DNA of 64,000 nucleotides, taken from positions 1 to 64,000 of the forward strand of contig NZ_RAVZ01000002.1 in assembly GCF_003611635.1 (NCBI RefSeq), written 5' to 3'. This stretch comes from Corallococcus terminator. Its GTDB lineage: Bacteria; Myxococcota; Myxococcia; Myxococcales; Myxococcaceae. Below, piece by piece: positions 21,844 to 29,678 of the stretch. The notes beneath the pieces are model-generated. The model searched no databases. It was not told where the DNA came from and was given only the letters and a program-made list of their open reading frames with translations. Each line of letters begins with the position of its first letter. Position 1 is the first letter of the stretch. Made by a program: the position numbers and the translations under genes.

Positions 21844-23543
21844 GGTGGATGCGCCTCGGTGTGGGCCTGGAGCATGGCCAGGGACACGAGTCGCATCAAC
21901 AACCGATCCATCACTCCTGCCTGCGCGTCCCCGGGCGACAGGCGCGTGTAGCGCTCCAGCAGCCGGGAGACGGCCCCGGGGTCGATGACCTGGAGGGGCT
22001 CCAGGCGCTCGGGGGATAGCCAGGCGCGGTACAGCTCCAGCCAGCGCGCCCGCACCGGACTGGAGAGCGCCGTGTGCCCATACCGGGGCAGCTTGCGCGC
22101 GAGGCGCACCTCGTCGGGCACGAGCGAGCGCACCGCGTGCCGGAACAGCCATTTGCCGAACCCGTCTCGCATCAGTACGGACTCCGGCAGCCCGAGCGCC
22201 ACCCGAGCGAAGCCCGGGTCCAGGTACGGCGTGCGGACCGTGAGGCCATGGGCTCGTGCGCCTCGCAGTTCGGGCGGGAGGATGAGCTCCCGCAGCACCC
22301 ATTCGGCGTAGCGAAGCTCTCCGGAAGCAGAGGCGTCCCCCGGCGGCAGATCCCACGGAGCAGGCAGCGAGGTGAGCGCCGCCCCCAGGTTGTCCACAGG
22401 GGGGGATGCCGGCGCGTGATCGCTGTTCACGCCCTCGGAAACACCCCTCAAGTTGTCCACAGGCTGGCGATTGCCGCGAGGGCTCGCCGTTTGATCGCGA
22501 CCCTGGGTTCCAGAGGGAGCGGGCCCGGTTTCTCCGGTGGACGACTCCTCGGTGGCTCCCGGTTCCTGATCGCGGGCCCCCACTGAGTCCAGAGGCGTTC
22601 CCGAGTTGTCCACAGCCCCCCCAGGGGTTTGGAGGGCGTCCTCATGATCGTGCGAGCCGCCCCGGAGCGACGCCCGCAAGTTGTCCACAGCCGCCCGGGC
22701 GTCATGTCTCAAGACCTCCACGGCCAGGGCCCGGTCCTCATCCACGCGTGCCTTCGCGGAGACCATCGCGCCCGGGGTGCCCTGGAGCACTTCATCCGCG
22801 CCCGCGCCGCTCAAGAGGACGGGGCCCGCGCCCAGCCGGTGGGCCTCCAGGTAGAAAACGAAGCTCGCCACGGCGCGGGCGTTGAGGATGACGGTCTGGT
22901 TGGCGAGGACCGCGTGCTCGAACTGGTCCGGCAGCACGGCGTCGGGGATGAGCACATCCACCAGCTCCGCGCCCGTTACCTGCGCCATCCGCCGCGCGTT
23001 GCTCCGCTCCACCGCGTCCGCGAAGTGCACATCCATGGTCCACGCGCGCACCTGGCCGTGGGCATGGCGCGCGACCATCGCGCACAGGGCCGCGCTGTCC
23101 ACCCCGCCGCTCAGGCTGACCTCATGCGTGCCAGCCTCCACGTGGGCCCGCACGGTGTCGGACCAGACAGCCAGAAGCCGATCCGCGAGCGTGTCCTCGT
23201 CTTCACGCGTGTTCGCTGGCCGGGTCACGCGCGGCAGCGTCACCTCCAGCGACTCCGCCCCAGGCACCAGGGTCGCGTTGGATGCGCGTCCGTGGCACAG
23301 CAATTCGGCGACCGCCTGGGCGGAGAGGCCGTGCGCGGACGCTCTTCCCTGGGGTGGCGCGTTGGGAGTCCGGATCGGCATGCGGGCCGCATCATAGAGG
23401 CTGTGTCCGCGCTTGACCGCTCCCGTCGTCTCGGAGGGCGCGAGCGCTTTGGACAAGGCCTGGTCCGTTGCGCCGGCCAGGGAGGAGGCGAGTACGAAGC
23501 CGAGCCGTGAAGCCCCGCGGTGGGTGAGCTTGTGCGATGACAT
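21828..23543 (-). CDS. Asparagine-synthetase-like ATP-dependent enzyme with tandem-repeat insertion
   Basis: A 571-residue protein. The adenylating domain has the PPi loop VSLSGGVDSAAL near residue 144, LSGAGADEV near 255 and, towards the end, TVRTPYLDPGFA and RKLPRYGHTAL. The glutaminase domain that normally fills the first 200 residues is reduced to about 105 residues and has no N-terminal catalytic Cys, so glutamine is probably not used. That situation is known from beta-lactam synthetases and lasso-peptide cyclases. Residues about 283-395 are an inserted, proline/glycine-rich region of 25-residue repeats centred on VDN. First gene of a three-gene operon. No lasso precursor, PqqD-like or transglutaminase gene is nearby. 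Confidence 0.8.
   Translation of the reverse strand: MSSHKLTHRGASRLGFVLASSLAGATDQALSKALAPSETTGAVKRGHSLYDAARMPIRTPNAPPQGRASAHGLSAQAVAELLCHGRASNATLVPGAESLEVTLPRVTRPANTREDEDTLADRLLAVWSDTVRAHVEAGTHEVSLSGGVDSAALCAMVARHAHGQVRAWTMDVHFADAVERSNARRMAQVTGAELVDVLIPDAVLPDQFEHAVLANQTVILNARAVASFVFYLEAHRLGAGPVLLSGAGADEVLQGTPGAMVSAKARVDEDRALAVEVLRHDARAAVDNLRASLRGGSHDHEDALQTPGGAVDNSGTPLDSVGARDQEPGATEESSTGETGPAPSGTQGRDQTASPRGNRQPVDNLRGVSEGVNSDHAPASPPVDNLGAALTSLPAPWDLPPGDASASGELRYAEWVLRELILPPELRGARAHGLTVRTPYLDPGFARVALGLPESVLMRDGFGKWLFRHAVRSLVPDEVRLARKLPRYGHTALSSPVRARWLELYRAWLSPERLEPLQVIDPGAVSRLLERYTRLSPGDAQAGVMDRLLMRLVSLAMLQAHTEAHPPCPES
22390..22692. repeat. In-frame ~75-bp tandem repeats with DnaA-box-like core
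   Basis: GTTGTCCACAG occurs four times in the same orientation; its 9-base core TTGTCCACA starts at 22390, 22453, 22606 and 22681. A decayed copy (TTTCTCCGG) sits near 22529, where the missing member is expected. TGATCG accompanies the units at 22417, 22492, 22567 and 22645. Unit lengths are 63, 75, 78 and 75 bp, all multiples of three, so the array is read through as 21, 25, 26 and 25 residues of the asparagine-synthetase-like protein. The core equals the TTGTCCACA DnaA box preferred in Streptomyces. Confidence 0.8.
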
Positions 23544-23625
23544 GGGAAGCCTTCGGGAAGATGCCGGATCCAAAGGGCTGCCAGAGCGGGTGGGCTATCC
23601 TCACGCGAACAGGGGAGGGCGGGAC

Positions 23626-25563
23626 ATGCGGGAGGATGCGATGGACGTCGTGTTGCGGGAGCGCTTCGGTCTGGATTCATTCCGGCCCGGACAGCGCGAG
23701 GTGCTCACGGCCCTCTTGAAGCCCCAGGGCTCCGCGCTCGCGGTGTTCCCCACGGGGGGCGGCAAGTCGCTGTGCTACCAGCTCCCCGCGCTGCTGCTCG
23801 AAGGACTCACGGTGGTGGTGTCGCCGCTCATCGCGTTGATGAAGGATCAAATCGATTCGCTGAGCCGCAAGGGCATCCGCGCGGCGCGGCTGGATTCGTC
23901 CCTGTCGCTGGAGGAGTCGCGCGAGGTGACGGAGTCCCTGCGGGACGGGTCGCTCAAGCTGCTCTACGTGGCACCAGAGCGCTTCAACAACGAGCGCTTC
24001 ATGGGCCTCTTGAGCGAACTCCCCATCTCGCTGTTCGCGGTGGATGAAGCGCACTGTGTCTCCGAGTGGGGCCACAACTTCCGTCCGGACTACCTCAAGC
24101 TCGCGCAGGCGGCGAGGACGCTGAACGCCGAGCGCATCCTGGCGCTCACCGCCACCGCGACACCGCAGGTGGTGCATGACATCTGCGAGGGCTTCGGCAT
24201 CCCGGAGCAGAACGCGATCGTCACCGGCTTCTACCGGGGCAACCTCACGCTGGAGACGACGCCCACGGGCATCGAGGCGCGCGACGCGCTGCTCGTGGAG
24301 CGGCTGAAGTCCCGCCCGACCGGCTCCACCATCGTCTACGTCACGCTCCAGAAAACCGCCGAGCGCATCGCGGCGCTCCTGTCCGCGGCGGGGCTGCCCG
24401 CGAGCGCCTATCACGCGGGCCTGGAGTCGGAGGACCGCGAGCGGGTGCAGGAGTCATGGACCCACTCCGCGAAGGGCATCGTCGTGGCGACCATCGCGTT
24501 CGGGATGGGCATCGACAAGGCGGACGTGCGCGCCGTGTATCACTACAACCTGCCCAAGGGCCTGGAGAGCTACAGCCAGGAGATCGGCCGCGCGGGCCGG
24601 GACGGCAAGCCATCAGTGGTGGAATTGCTGGTGTGTCCGGACGACGTGCCCACGCTGGAGAACTTCGCGCTCGGGGACACGCCGCTGCCGGAAGCGCTGG
24701 AGGGACTGGTGACGGGCCTGCTGGCCGCCGGGCCCGAACTGCACCTGGACCTGTACGCGCTGGGCAACCGTCACGACCTGCGGCCGTTGGTGCTGCGCAC
24801 GGCGCTGACGTACCTGGAACTGGAAGGTGTGTTGAAGCAGGGCACGCCGTTCTACGCAGGCTACAAGGTGCAGCCGACGGGCACGTTGGAAGCGCTCATC
24901 GGGAAGTTCCAGGGGGAGCGAGCACGCTTCGTGAAGGACCTCTTCGCGCACGCGAAGAAGGGACGCACCTGGTACACGTTCGATCCCGCCGAGATTTCAA
25001 AGGCGATGGGACAGCCGCGCGACCGCATCGTGAAGGCGCTCGACTACTTCCAGGAGCAGGGCTACGCCGAGACGCAGGTCGCGGAACCCCGCCAGCGCTA
25101 CACGCGGCTGCGCGAGCACGAAGACGCGCAGGCCCTCGTGTCCCTGTTGCAGGAGCGCTTCCAGAAGCGCGAGGCGCAGGAGGTGTCACGGGTGCGGGAG
25201 GTGCTCAAGCTCGTCACGCACGACGGATGCCAGAGCAACGCGCTGGTGGCCCACTTCGGAGAGCAGCGCGAAGCCCCGTGCGGACACTGCACGTTCTGCC
25301 GCACCGGTGTGGCCCGCGTGCTGCCGCCGCCGCATCCCCGGCCGGACCTGCGTGAACAGCTCGACGCGGCCACGTTCCGGTCCCTCGTCACGAAGCACCC
25401 GGACGCACTGGGCCACCCGAGGCAGGCCGCGCGCTTCCTCTGCGGCCTGAGCAGCCCCGCGCTGTCCAAGGCGAAGCTCAACGGGAACAAGCTCTTCGGC
25501 ACCCTGACTGAGTGGCCGTTCGCCCAGGTGCTGGCTTTCTGCGAGGAGCGCCCCAGGCGCTAG
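23626..25563 (+). CDS. recQ: RecQ-family ATP-dependent DNA helicase
   Basis: A 645-residue superfamily-2 helicase that unwinds DNA 3' to 5' in recombination and repair. Motifs in order: FPTGGGKSLCYQLP (I), VSPLIALMKDQ (Ia), DEAHCVSEWGHNFRPDY (II and the RecQ aromatic loop), LTATATP (III), STIVYVTLQKT (IV), VATIAFGMGIDK (V) and QEIGRAGRDG (VI). A zinc-binding segment follows with cysteines in HDGCQSN and CGHCTFC. The C-terminal end shows no clear HRDC domain. Two starts are plausible, ATG at 23626 and at 23641, each behind a GGGAGG-type site. A radical-SAM gene begins 1 nt after the stop. Confidence 0.9.
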   Translation: MREDAMDVVLRERFGLDSFRPGQREVLTALLKPQGSALAVFPTGGGKSLCYQLPALLLEGLTVVVSPLIALMKDQIDSLSRKGIRAARLDSSLSLEESREVTESLRDGSLKLLYVAPERFNNERFMGLLSELPISLFAVDEAHCVSEWGHNFRPDYLKLAQAARTLNAERILALTATATPQVVHDICEGFGIPEQNAIVTGFYRGNLTLETTPTGIEARDALLVERLKSRPTGSTIVYVTLQKTAERIAALLSAAGLPASAYHAGLESEDRERVQESWTHSAKGIVVATIAFGMGIDKADVRAVYHYNLPKGLESYSQEIGRAGRDGKPSVVELLVCPDDVPTLENFALGDTPLPEALEGLVTGLLAAGPELHLDLYALGNRHDLRPLVLRTALTYLELEGVLKQGTPFYAGYKVQPTGTLEALIGKFQGERARFVKDLFAHAKKGRTWYTFDPAEISKAMGQPRDRIVKALDYFQEQGYAETQVAEPRQRYTRLREHEDAQALVSLLQERFQKREAQEVSRVREVLKLVTHDGCQSNALVAHFGEQREAPCGHCTFCRTGVARVLPPPHPRPDLREQLDAATFRSLVTKHPDALGHPRQAARFLCGLSSPALSKAKLNGNKLFGTLTEWPFAQVLAFCEERPRR

Positions 25564-25564
25564 G

Positions 25565-26368
25565 ATGCACTCCGTGCGCTATGAGCTTCACGACAGCCGC
25601 GTCCTCACCTGGTCCCTGGAGACGCACGTCACCACGCACTGCAACCTGCGCTGCGTGCAGTGTTGCCCGCTGTCCCCGCACCTGCCCGCGTGGGCCGTCT
25701 CCCCAGAAGCGCTGGGCGAGGACCTGCGCAAGCTCGCGCGCGTGCTCAAGCCCAACGTCTTCAAGCTCACCGGCGGCGAACCCTTCCTCCACCCGGACCT
25801 GCCCGCCGTGCTCGACCAGGTGCGCGCCTCCGGCATCTCCGAACAGGTGTCCATCACCACCAACGGCTTCCTCGCCCAGAGCGCTCCCGACGCCGTCTAT
25901 GAGCGGCTCGACCGGATGACCCTGTCCGTCTACACCTCCGCGCCGCTGCCCGAACGCTCCATCGCTCGCATCACCGAGCGCTGCGAACGCCACGGCGTCC
26001 ACCTCTCCGTGAAGCACATCGACGCGTTCCAACGCATCACCCCGGACGCGCCGCTGGACTCCGATGCGGCCATCCAGGACGTCTTCGCGAAGTGCTGGCT
26101 CAAGCACCGCTGCCACCTCGTCTACCGGGGCCGCTTCTTCACCTGCACCCGCCCGCCCCACGTCGCCACCGTGCTCGCAGCGCAGCACCCACACCTGCCC
26201 GCGCTCGCGGAGGCGGATGGCCTCTGGCTCGACAGTCCGGAGCTGCTCTCGGGCCTCCTCGCCTACCTGGAGCGAGACACGCCCCTGGCGACCTGCCAGC
26301 ACTGCCTGGGCTCCAGCGGCCCGTGGGAACCCCACGCGCAGCTTCCTCGTCCCCGCGCGGCTACCTGA
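25565..26368 (+). CDS. Radical SAM protein
   Basis: A 267-residue protein. The radical-SAM cluster motif CNLRCVQC (CxxxCxxC) lies near residues 29-36, followed by the GGE motif in KLTGGEPFLHPDL and a partial TIM barrel (VSITTNGFL, MTLSVYTSA, LSVKHIDAF). The C-terminal part carries additional cysteines (KCWLKHRC, FTCTRPP, CQHCLGSSG) that could bind a second cluster as in SPASM or twitch domains. The reaction cannot be told. Translation begins 1 nt after the recQ stop codon, so expression is coupled to the helicase, an unusual neighbour. Confidence 0.82.
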   Translation: MHSVRYELHDSRVLTWSLETHVTTHCNLRCVQCCPLSPHLPAWAVSPEALGEDLRKLARVLKPNVFKLTGGEPFLHPDLPAVLDQVRASGISEQVSITTNGFLAQSAPDAVYERLDRMTLSVYTSAPLPERSIARITERCERHGVHLSVKHIDAFQRITPDAPLDSDAAIQDVFAKCWLKHRCHLVYRGRFFTCTRPPHVATVLAAQHPHLPALAEADGLWLDSPELLSGLLAYLERDTPLATCQHCLGSSGPWEPHAQLPRPRAAT

Positions 26369-26379
26369 GTCGGGCTGAA

Positions 26380-28539
26380 TCAGGGCGGCGGGGGAATCAG
26401 GGCGGGCGGATTCGCTCGCAGGGGCAGCTCCGTGGTGAAGACGGAACCCTGCCCCAGTTGGCTCTCCACGCGCACCGTGCCGCCCATGGCCTCCACCAGC
26501 GTGCGCGTGATGTAGAGCCCCAGGCCTAGGCCTCCGTAGTGCCGCTCGCTCACCGCGCGCTCGAAGCGGCCGAAGAGCCTTGGCAGCGACTCCGCAGAGA
26601 TGCCGATGCCCTGGTCCCGCACCGTCAACGTCGCACGCCCGTCCTTCGCCTCCACGCGGATGTCGATGGGGCGCCCCTGGCCGTACTTGATGGCGTTGTC
26701 CACCAGGTTCACCACCACCTGCTCCAGGCGCGGCCGGTCCCACCACCCCGTCGTCGCGGTGTCCACTCCCTCCACGCGCAGCACGGAACCTGAACGCGCG
26801 GCGGGGCCCTCGTAGGCGGCCACCACGTCGCGCACCAGCTCCGCCAGGTCCACCGACGCGGGGTCCAGGGACATCCGCCCGGAGGCGATGCGCGACACGT
26901 CCAGCAGGTCGTTCACCAGCTCCGCCAGCTTCTTCAACTGCCGCGAGCCCACCTCCAGGTAGTTCTCCACCGTCGCGCGCGACACCGGGCCCGGCGTGCG
27001 GTCCATCTCCCGCCGCAGCGACTGGAGCTTGAGGTTGAGCGGCGTGAGCGGCGTCTTCAGCTCGTGGCTCGCGATGGACAGGAACTCGTCGCGCAGGCGC
27101 ACGGCTTCGCGCGCCTCGCGGTACAGCCGCGCGTTCTCCATGGACAGCGCGGCGCGGTTGGCCATCTCCTGGAGGATGGGCAGGTCCGCCTTCATGTAGC
27201 TCCGGCCGGACGCGTGGCTGGTGGCGAAGATGATGACGCCCAGCGTGCGCTCGCGGGCCACCAGGGGCACCATCGCCAGGGAGCGCAGCTTCATGGCCTG
27301 GAGCAGCTCCATCCGATGCGGCTCATTGGTCAGTTGCATGAGGTCCACATCGGTGACGTCCTCCACGAAGAAGGGCTGGCCCTTGAGCAGCAGGGTCCCG
27401 GCGCCCATCGATGGGTAGCATTGCCCCTCGGGAACGGGCGTCCGCAGCCCCTCCGCGTGCGCTTCCGACTCCGTCCTCGCGTGCGCCACCTCCATCCTCA
27501 TGAAGGTGCCGTCCTCCATCGCCATGTCGACGATGCACCAGTCCGCCAGTGTGGGGACGACGAGGCGCACCACGTTGTGCAGCGTGGCCTCGTAGTCCAG
27601 CGACGTGGCGAGGAAGGAGCTGGCGCCCGCCAGCAGGCGCAGGTGCTCCTCGTTGTGCGACAGCTCGCGCGCCAACTGCTCCGCGCGCGCCCGCGCCCGC
27701 ACGTGGCCCGTCACGTCGAAGCCGAAGCCGGCGATGCCGTCCACCTTCCCCTCGGTGTCATGCGTGGGCGTGTACGTGATGTCGAAGAAGTACTCGCGCA
27801 CGGAGCCATCCGGTTGCTTCAGATGGAGCGGCATCTCCTTGCCCTGGAAGGGTTCGCCCGTCGCGTAGATGCGGTCCAACAGCCCGGAGATGCGCGCGGC
27901 CTCCTCCTTCGGTCCCACGTCCCGCACGGGCCGGCCCAGCAGGTCCGGGTTGCCCAGCATCTCGGAGTTGAGGGGGTTGGACAGCTCGAAGAGGTGGTCG
28001 GGCCCGCGGAAGATGACCAGGTGCGCGGGCGCTTGCATGAAGAGCTCACGCAGGCGCGCGCGTTCGTACTCGGCGGCGGCGCGGGCCGCGCGCTCGCTCT
28101 CCAGCAGGCTGGCGCGCTCCACGTTGGCCCGGCGCAGGCGCGCGTTGAGCAGCGTCACGAACAGGGACAGCGCGAGGAAGAGGCCCAGCGTGATGAGGCT
28201 GCCGGTCCGCACCTTCCAGGTGTGGATGGGCGTCAGGAAGAAGTAGTCCACGATGACCAGCGACATCCCCGTGGCCAGCAGCCCCGGGCCCCACCCTCCT
28301 CGCCAGCCGGAGAACATCACGGCGGCGAAGAAGGCGAGGAAGGGCATCCCCACCGTAATCGACGACAGCAGCTCCTGGGCCACGAAGGCCAGCGCCACGC
28401 TGCCCACCGCGAGCCCGTAGCGCAGCGTCGCGGACCCTTCCTCCTTCGAAACGGCCGGAGGCCCCGGGGGAGCCGGAGTAGGGGGCGCCACCGGAACAGG
28501 GGCTGGGACCCGGACTGCGGACGTCGAGGGGACGGACAT
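26380..28539 (-). CDS. Membrane sensor histidine kinase (DUF4118-PAS-GAF-HisKA-HATPase)
   Basis: A 719-residue sensor kinase. After a proline-rich N-terminal tail (about 30 residues) come four membrane segments with GWRGGWGPGLLATG and VDYFFLTP, typical of the DUF4118 sensor domain of KdpD. A PAS domain (about 165-290), a GAF domain (about 310-455, KGQPFFVEDV), HisKA with the phospho-accepting His in SIASHELKTPLTP (about 492) and HATPase with NAIKYGQG, DQGIGI and GLGLGLYI follow. No response regulator is adjacent, so it is an orphan, which is common in myxobacteria. It ends 12 bp from the convergent radical-SAM gene and starts 32 nt after the aldo/keto reductase gene, possibly on the same transcript. 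Confidence 0.88.
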   Translation of the reverse strand: MSVPSTSAVRVPAPVPVAPPTPAPPGPPAVSKEEGSATLRYGLAVGSVALAFVAQELLSSITVGMPFLAFFAAVMFSGWRGGWGPGLLATGMSLVIVDYFFLTPIHTWKVRTGSLITLGLFLALSLFVTLLNARLRRANVERASLLESERAARAAAEYERARLRELFMQAPAHLVIFRGPDHLFELSNPLNSEMLGNPDLLGRPVRDVGPKEEAARISGLLDRIYATGEPFQGKEMPLHLKQPDGSVREYFFDITYTPTHDTEGKVDGIAGFGFDVTGHVRARARAEQLARELSHNEEHLRLLAGASSFLATSLDYEATLHNVVRLVVPTLADWCIVDMAMEDGTFMRMEVAHARTESEAHAEGLRTPVPEGQCYPSMGAGTLLLKGQPFFVEDVTDVDLMQLTNEPHRMELLQAMKLRSLAMVPLVARERTLGVIIFATSHASGRSYMKADLPILQEMANRAALSMENARLYREAREAVRLRDEFLSIASHELKTPLTPLNLKLQSLRREMDRTPGPVSRATVENYLEVGSRQLKKLAELVNDLLDVSRIASGRMSLDPASVDLAELVRDVVAAYEGPAARSGSVLRVEGVDTATTGWWDRPRLEQVVVNLVDNAIKYGQGRPIDIRVEAKDGRATLTVRDQGIGISAESLPRLFGRFERAVSERHYGGLGLGLYITRTLVEAMGGTVRVESQLGQGSVFTTELPLRANPPALIPPPP

Positions 28540-28571
28540 GGGCGCGGCTCAGACTACCTGTCGGCGTGGCT

Positions 28572-29588
28572 TCAGCGGGCTTCCTTGCTCGCGGAGGTGT
28601 TGGACTGGGTGAGGCCCTGCATGGAGGCAGGGTAGCGCTCTCCGGCGGCGATGCCCGGCGGCGCGATGGCTTCGATGTCCTTCAGGTCTTGCGGTGTGAG
28701 CTTCACCTCCAGGGCCCCCAGGTTGTCGTCCAGGTACTTGCGGCGCTTGGTGCCGGGGATGGGCACCACGTCCTGCCCGCGCGACAGCACCCAGGCGAGC
28801 GCCAACTGCGCGGGCGAGCACTGCTTCTGCCGGGCGAGCCGGTCGATGTGCTCCACCAGCTTCAGGTTGCGCTGGAAGTTCTCCCCCTGGAAGCGGGGCG
28901 AGTGGCGGCGGTAGTCGTCCTCGGCCAGGTCCTCGAAGCGTTTGATCTGCCCGGTAAGGAACCCGCGTCCCAGGGGGCTGTAGGGCACGAAGCCCACGCC
29001 CAGCTCGCGGCACGCCTGGAGCACGCCGTCCTCCGGATCCCGACTCCACAGCGAGTATTCCGACTGGAGCGCGGTGATGGGATGCACGGCGCACGCGCGG
29101 CGCAATGTGTCCGCGTTGACCTCCGACAGGCCCAGGAAGCGCACCTTGCCGGCCTTCACCAGCTCCGCCATCGCGCCCACCGTGTCCTCGATGGGCGTCT
29201 TCGGATCCACGCGGTGCAGGTAGTACAGGTCGATGACGTCCATTCCCAGCCGCTGGAGGCTCGCTTCGCACGCCTGCTTCACGTACTCGGGCCGGCCGTT
29301 GACGCCGCGCGCCTGGGGGTTGTTGGGGTCGCGGACGAGGCCGAACTTGGTGGCCAGGACGAGCTTCGCGCGGTGGGGGTTGAGCACGCGGCCCACCAGC
29401 TCCTCGTTGCGTCCCGGGCCATAGGCGTCGGCGGTGTCGAAGAAGGTGATGCCCCTGTCCAGCGCGTGGAGCAGCGTGGCCTCCGACTCCGCGTCGTCGC
29501 GGCCCGCGTAGAATTCCGACATGCCCATGCAGCCCAGGCCCAGCGCCGAAACGGTGAGGCCCTGCCTGCCCAGCTTCCGAGTCTCCAT
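28572..29588 (-). CDS. Aldo/keto reductase
   Basis: A 338-residue NADPH-dependent oxidoreductase of the (beta/alpha)8 AKR family that reduces aldehydes or ketones. The tetrad is complete: Asp and Tyr in [15 protein letters not shown], Lys in VLATKFG and His in DLYYLHRVD. Coenzyme-site segments [19 protein letters not shown] and [13 protein letters not shown] are typical of the YajO/AKR11-13 group. The start at 29588 (METRKLG) fits the family. A near-perfect 18-bp palindrome lies 65-82 bp upstream and probably binds a TetR-type repressor encoded elsewhere. Confidence 0.9.
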   Translation of the reverse strand: METRKLGRQGLTVSALGLGCMGMSEFYAGRDDAESEATLLHALDRGITFFDTADAYGPGRNEELVGRVLNPHRAKLVLATKFGLVRDPNNPQARGVNGRPEYVKQACEASLQRLGMDVIDLYYLHRVDPKTPIEDTVGAMAELVKAGKVRFLGLSEVNADTLRRACAVHPITALQSEYSLWSRDPEDGVLQACRELGVGFVPYSPLGRGFLTGQIKRFEDLAEDDYRRHSPRFQGENFQRNLKLVEHIDRLARQKQCSPAQLALAWVLSRGQDVVPIPGTKRRKYLDDNLGALEVKLTPQDLKDIEAIAPPGIAAGERYPASMQGLTQSNTSASKEAR

Positions 29589-29652
29589 GGCTTGCGTCCT
29601 CCCCTGAAAGTTCCCTCTTCTGAGGGTCGTCATGCGGCGCGCGGGAGTCCAG

Positions 29653-29670
29653 GACAAACGATCGTTCGTC
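29653..29670 (-). promoter_or_regulatory. Palindromic operator, TetR-type
   Basis: The 18-bp sequence beginning GACAAACGATCG and ending TTCGTC is a palindrome with 16 of 18 positions symmetric around ACGATCGT. The AACGATCGTT core is a common TetR/AcrR-family operator form. It lies 65 bp upstream of the aldo/keto reductase start and just past the end of the adenylate-forming gene, as expected for a regulated promoter. No TetR gene is in the window. Confidence 0.6.
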
Positions 29671-29678
29671 AGGACGGC

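Noticed and set aside
21828-23543. Lasso-peptide cluster built on the asparagine-synthetase-like gene
   Set aside because: No precursor peptide, PqqD-like recognition protein, transglutaminase-type protease or ABC transporter gene was found on either side.
26380-28539. The sensor kinase as part of the MoxR-VWA operon
   Set aside because: It is on the same strand, but the aldo/keto reductase gene with its own operator-bearing promoter region lies between, so a separate transcript is more likely.
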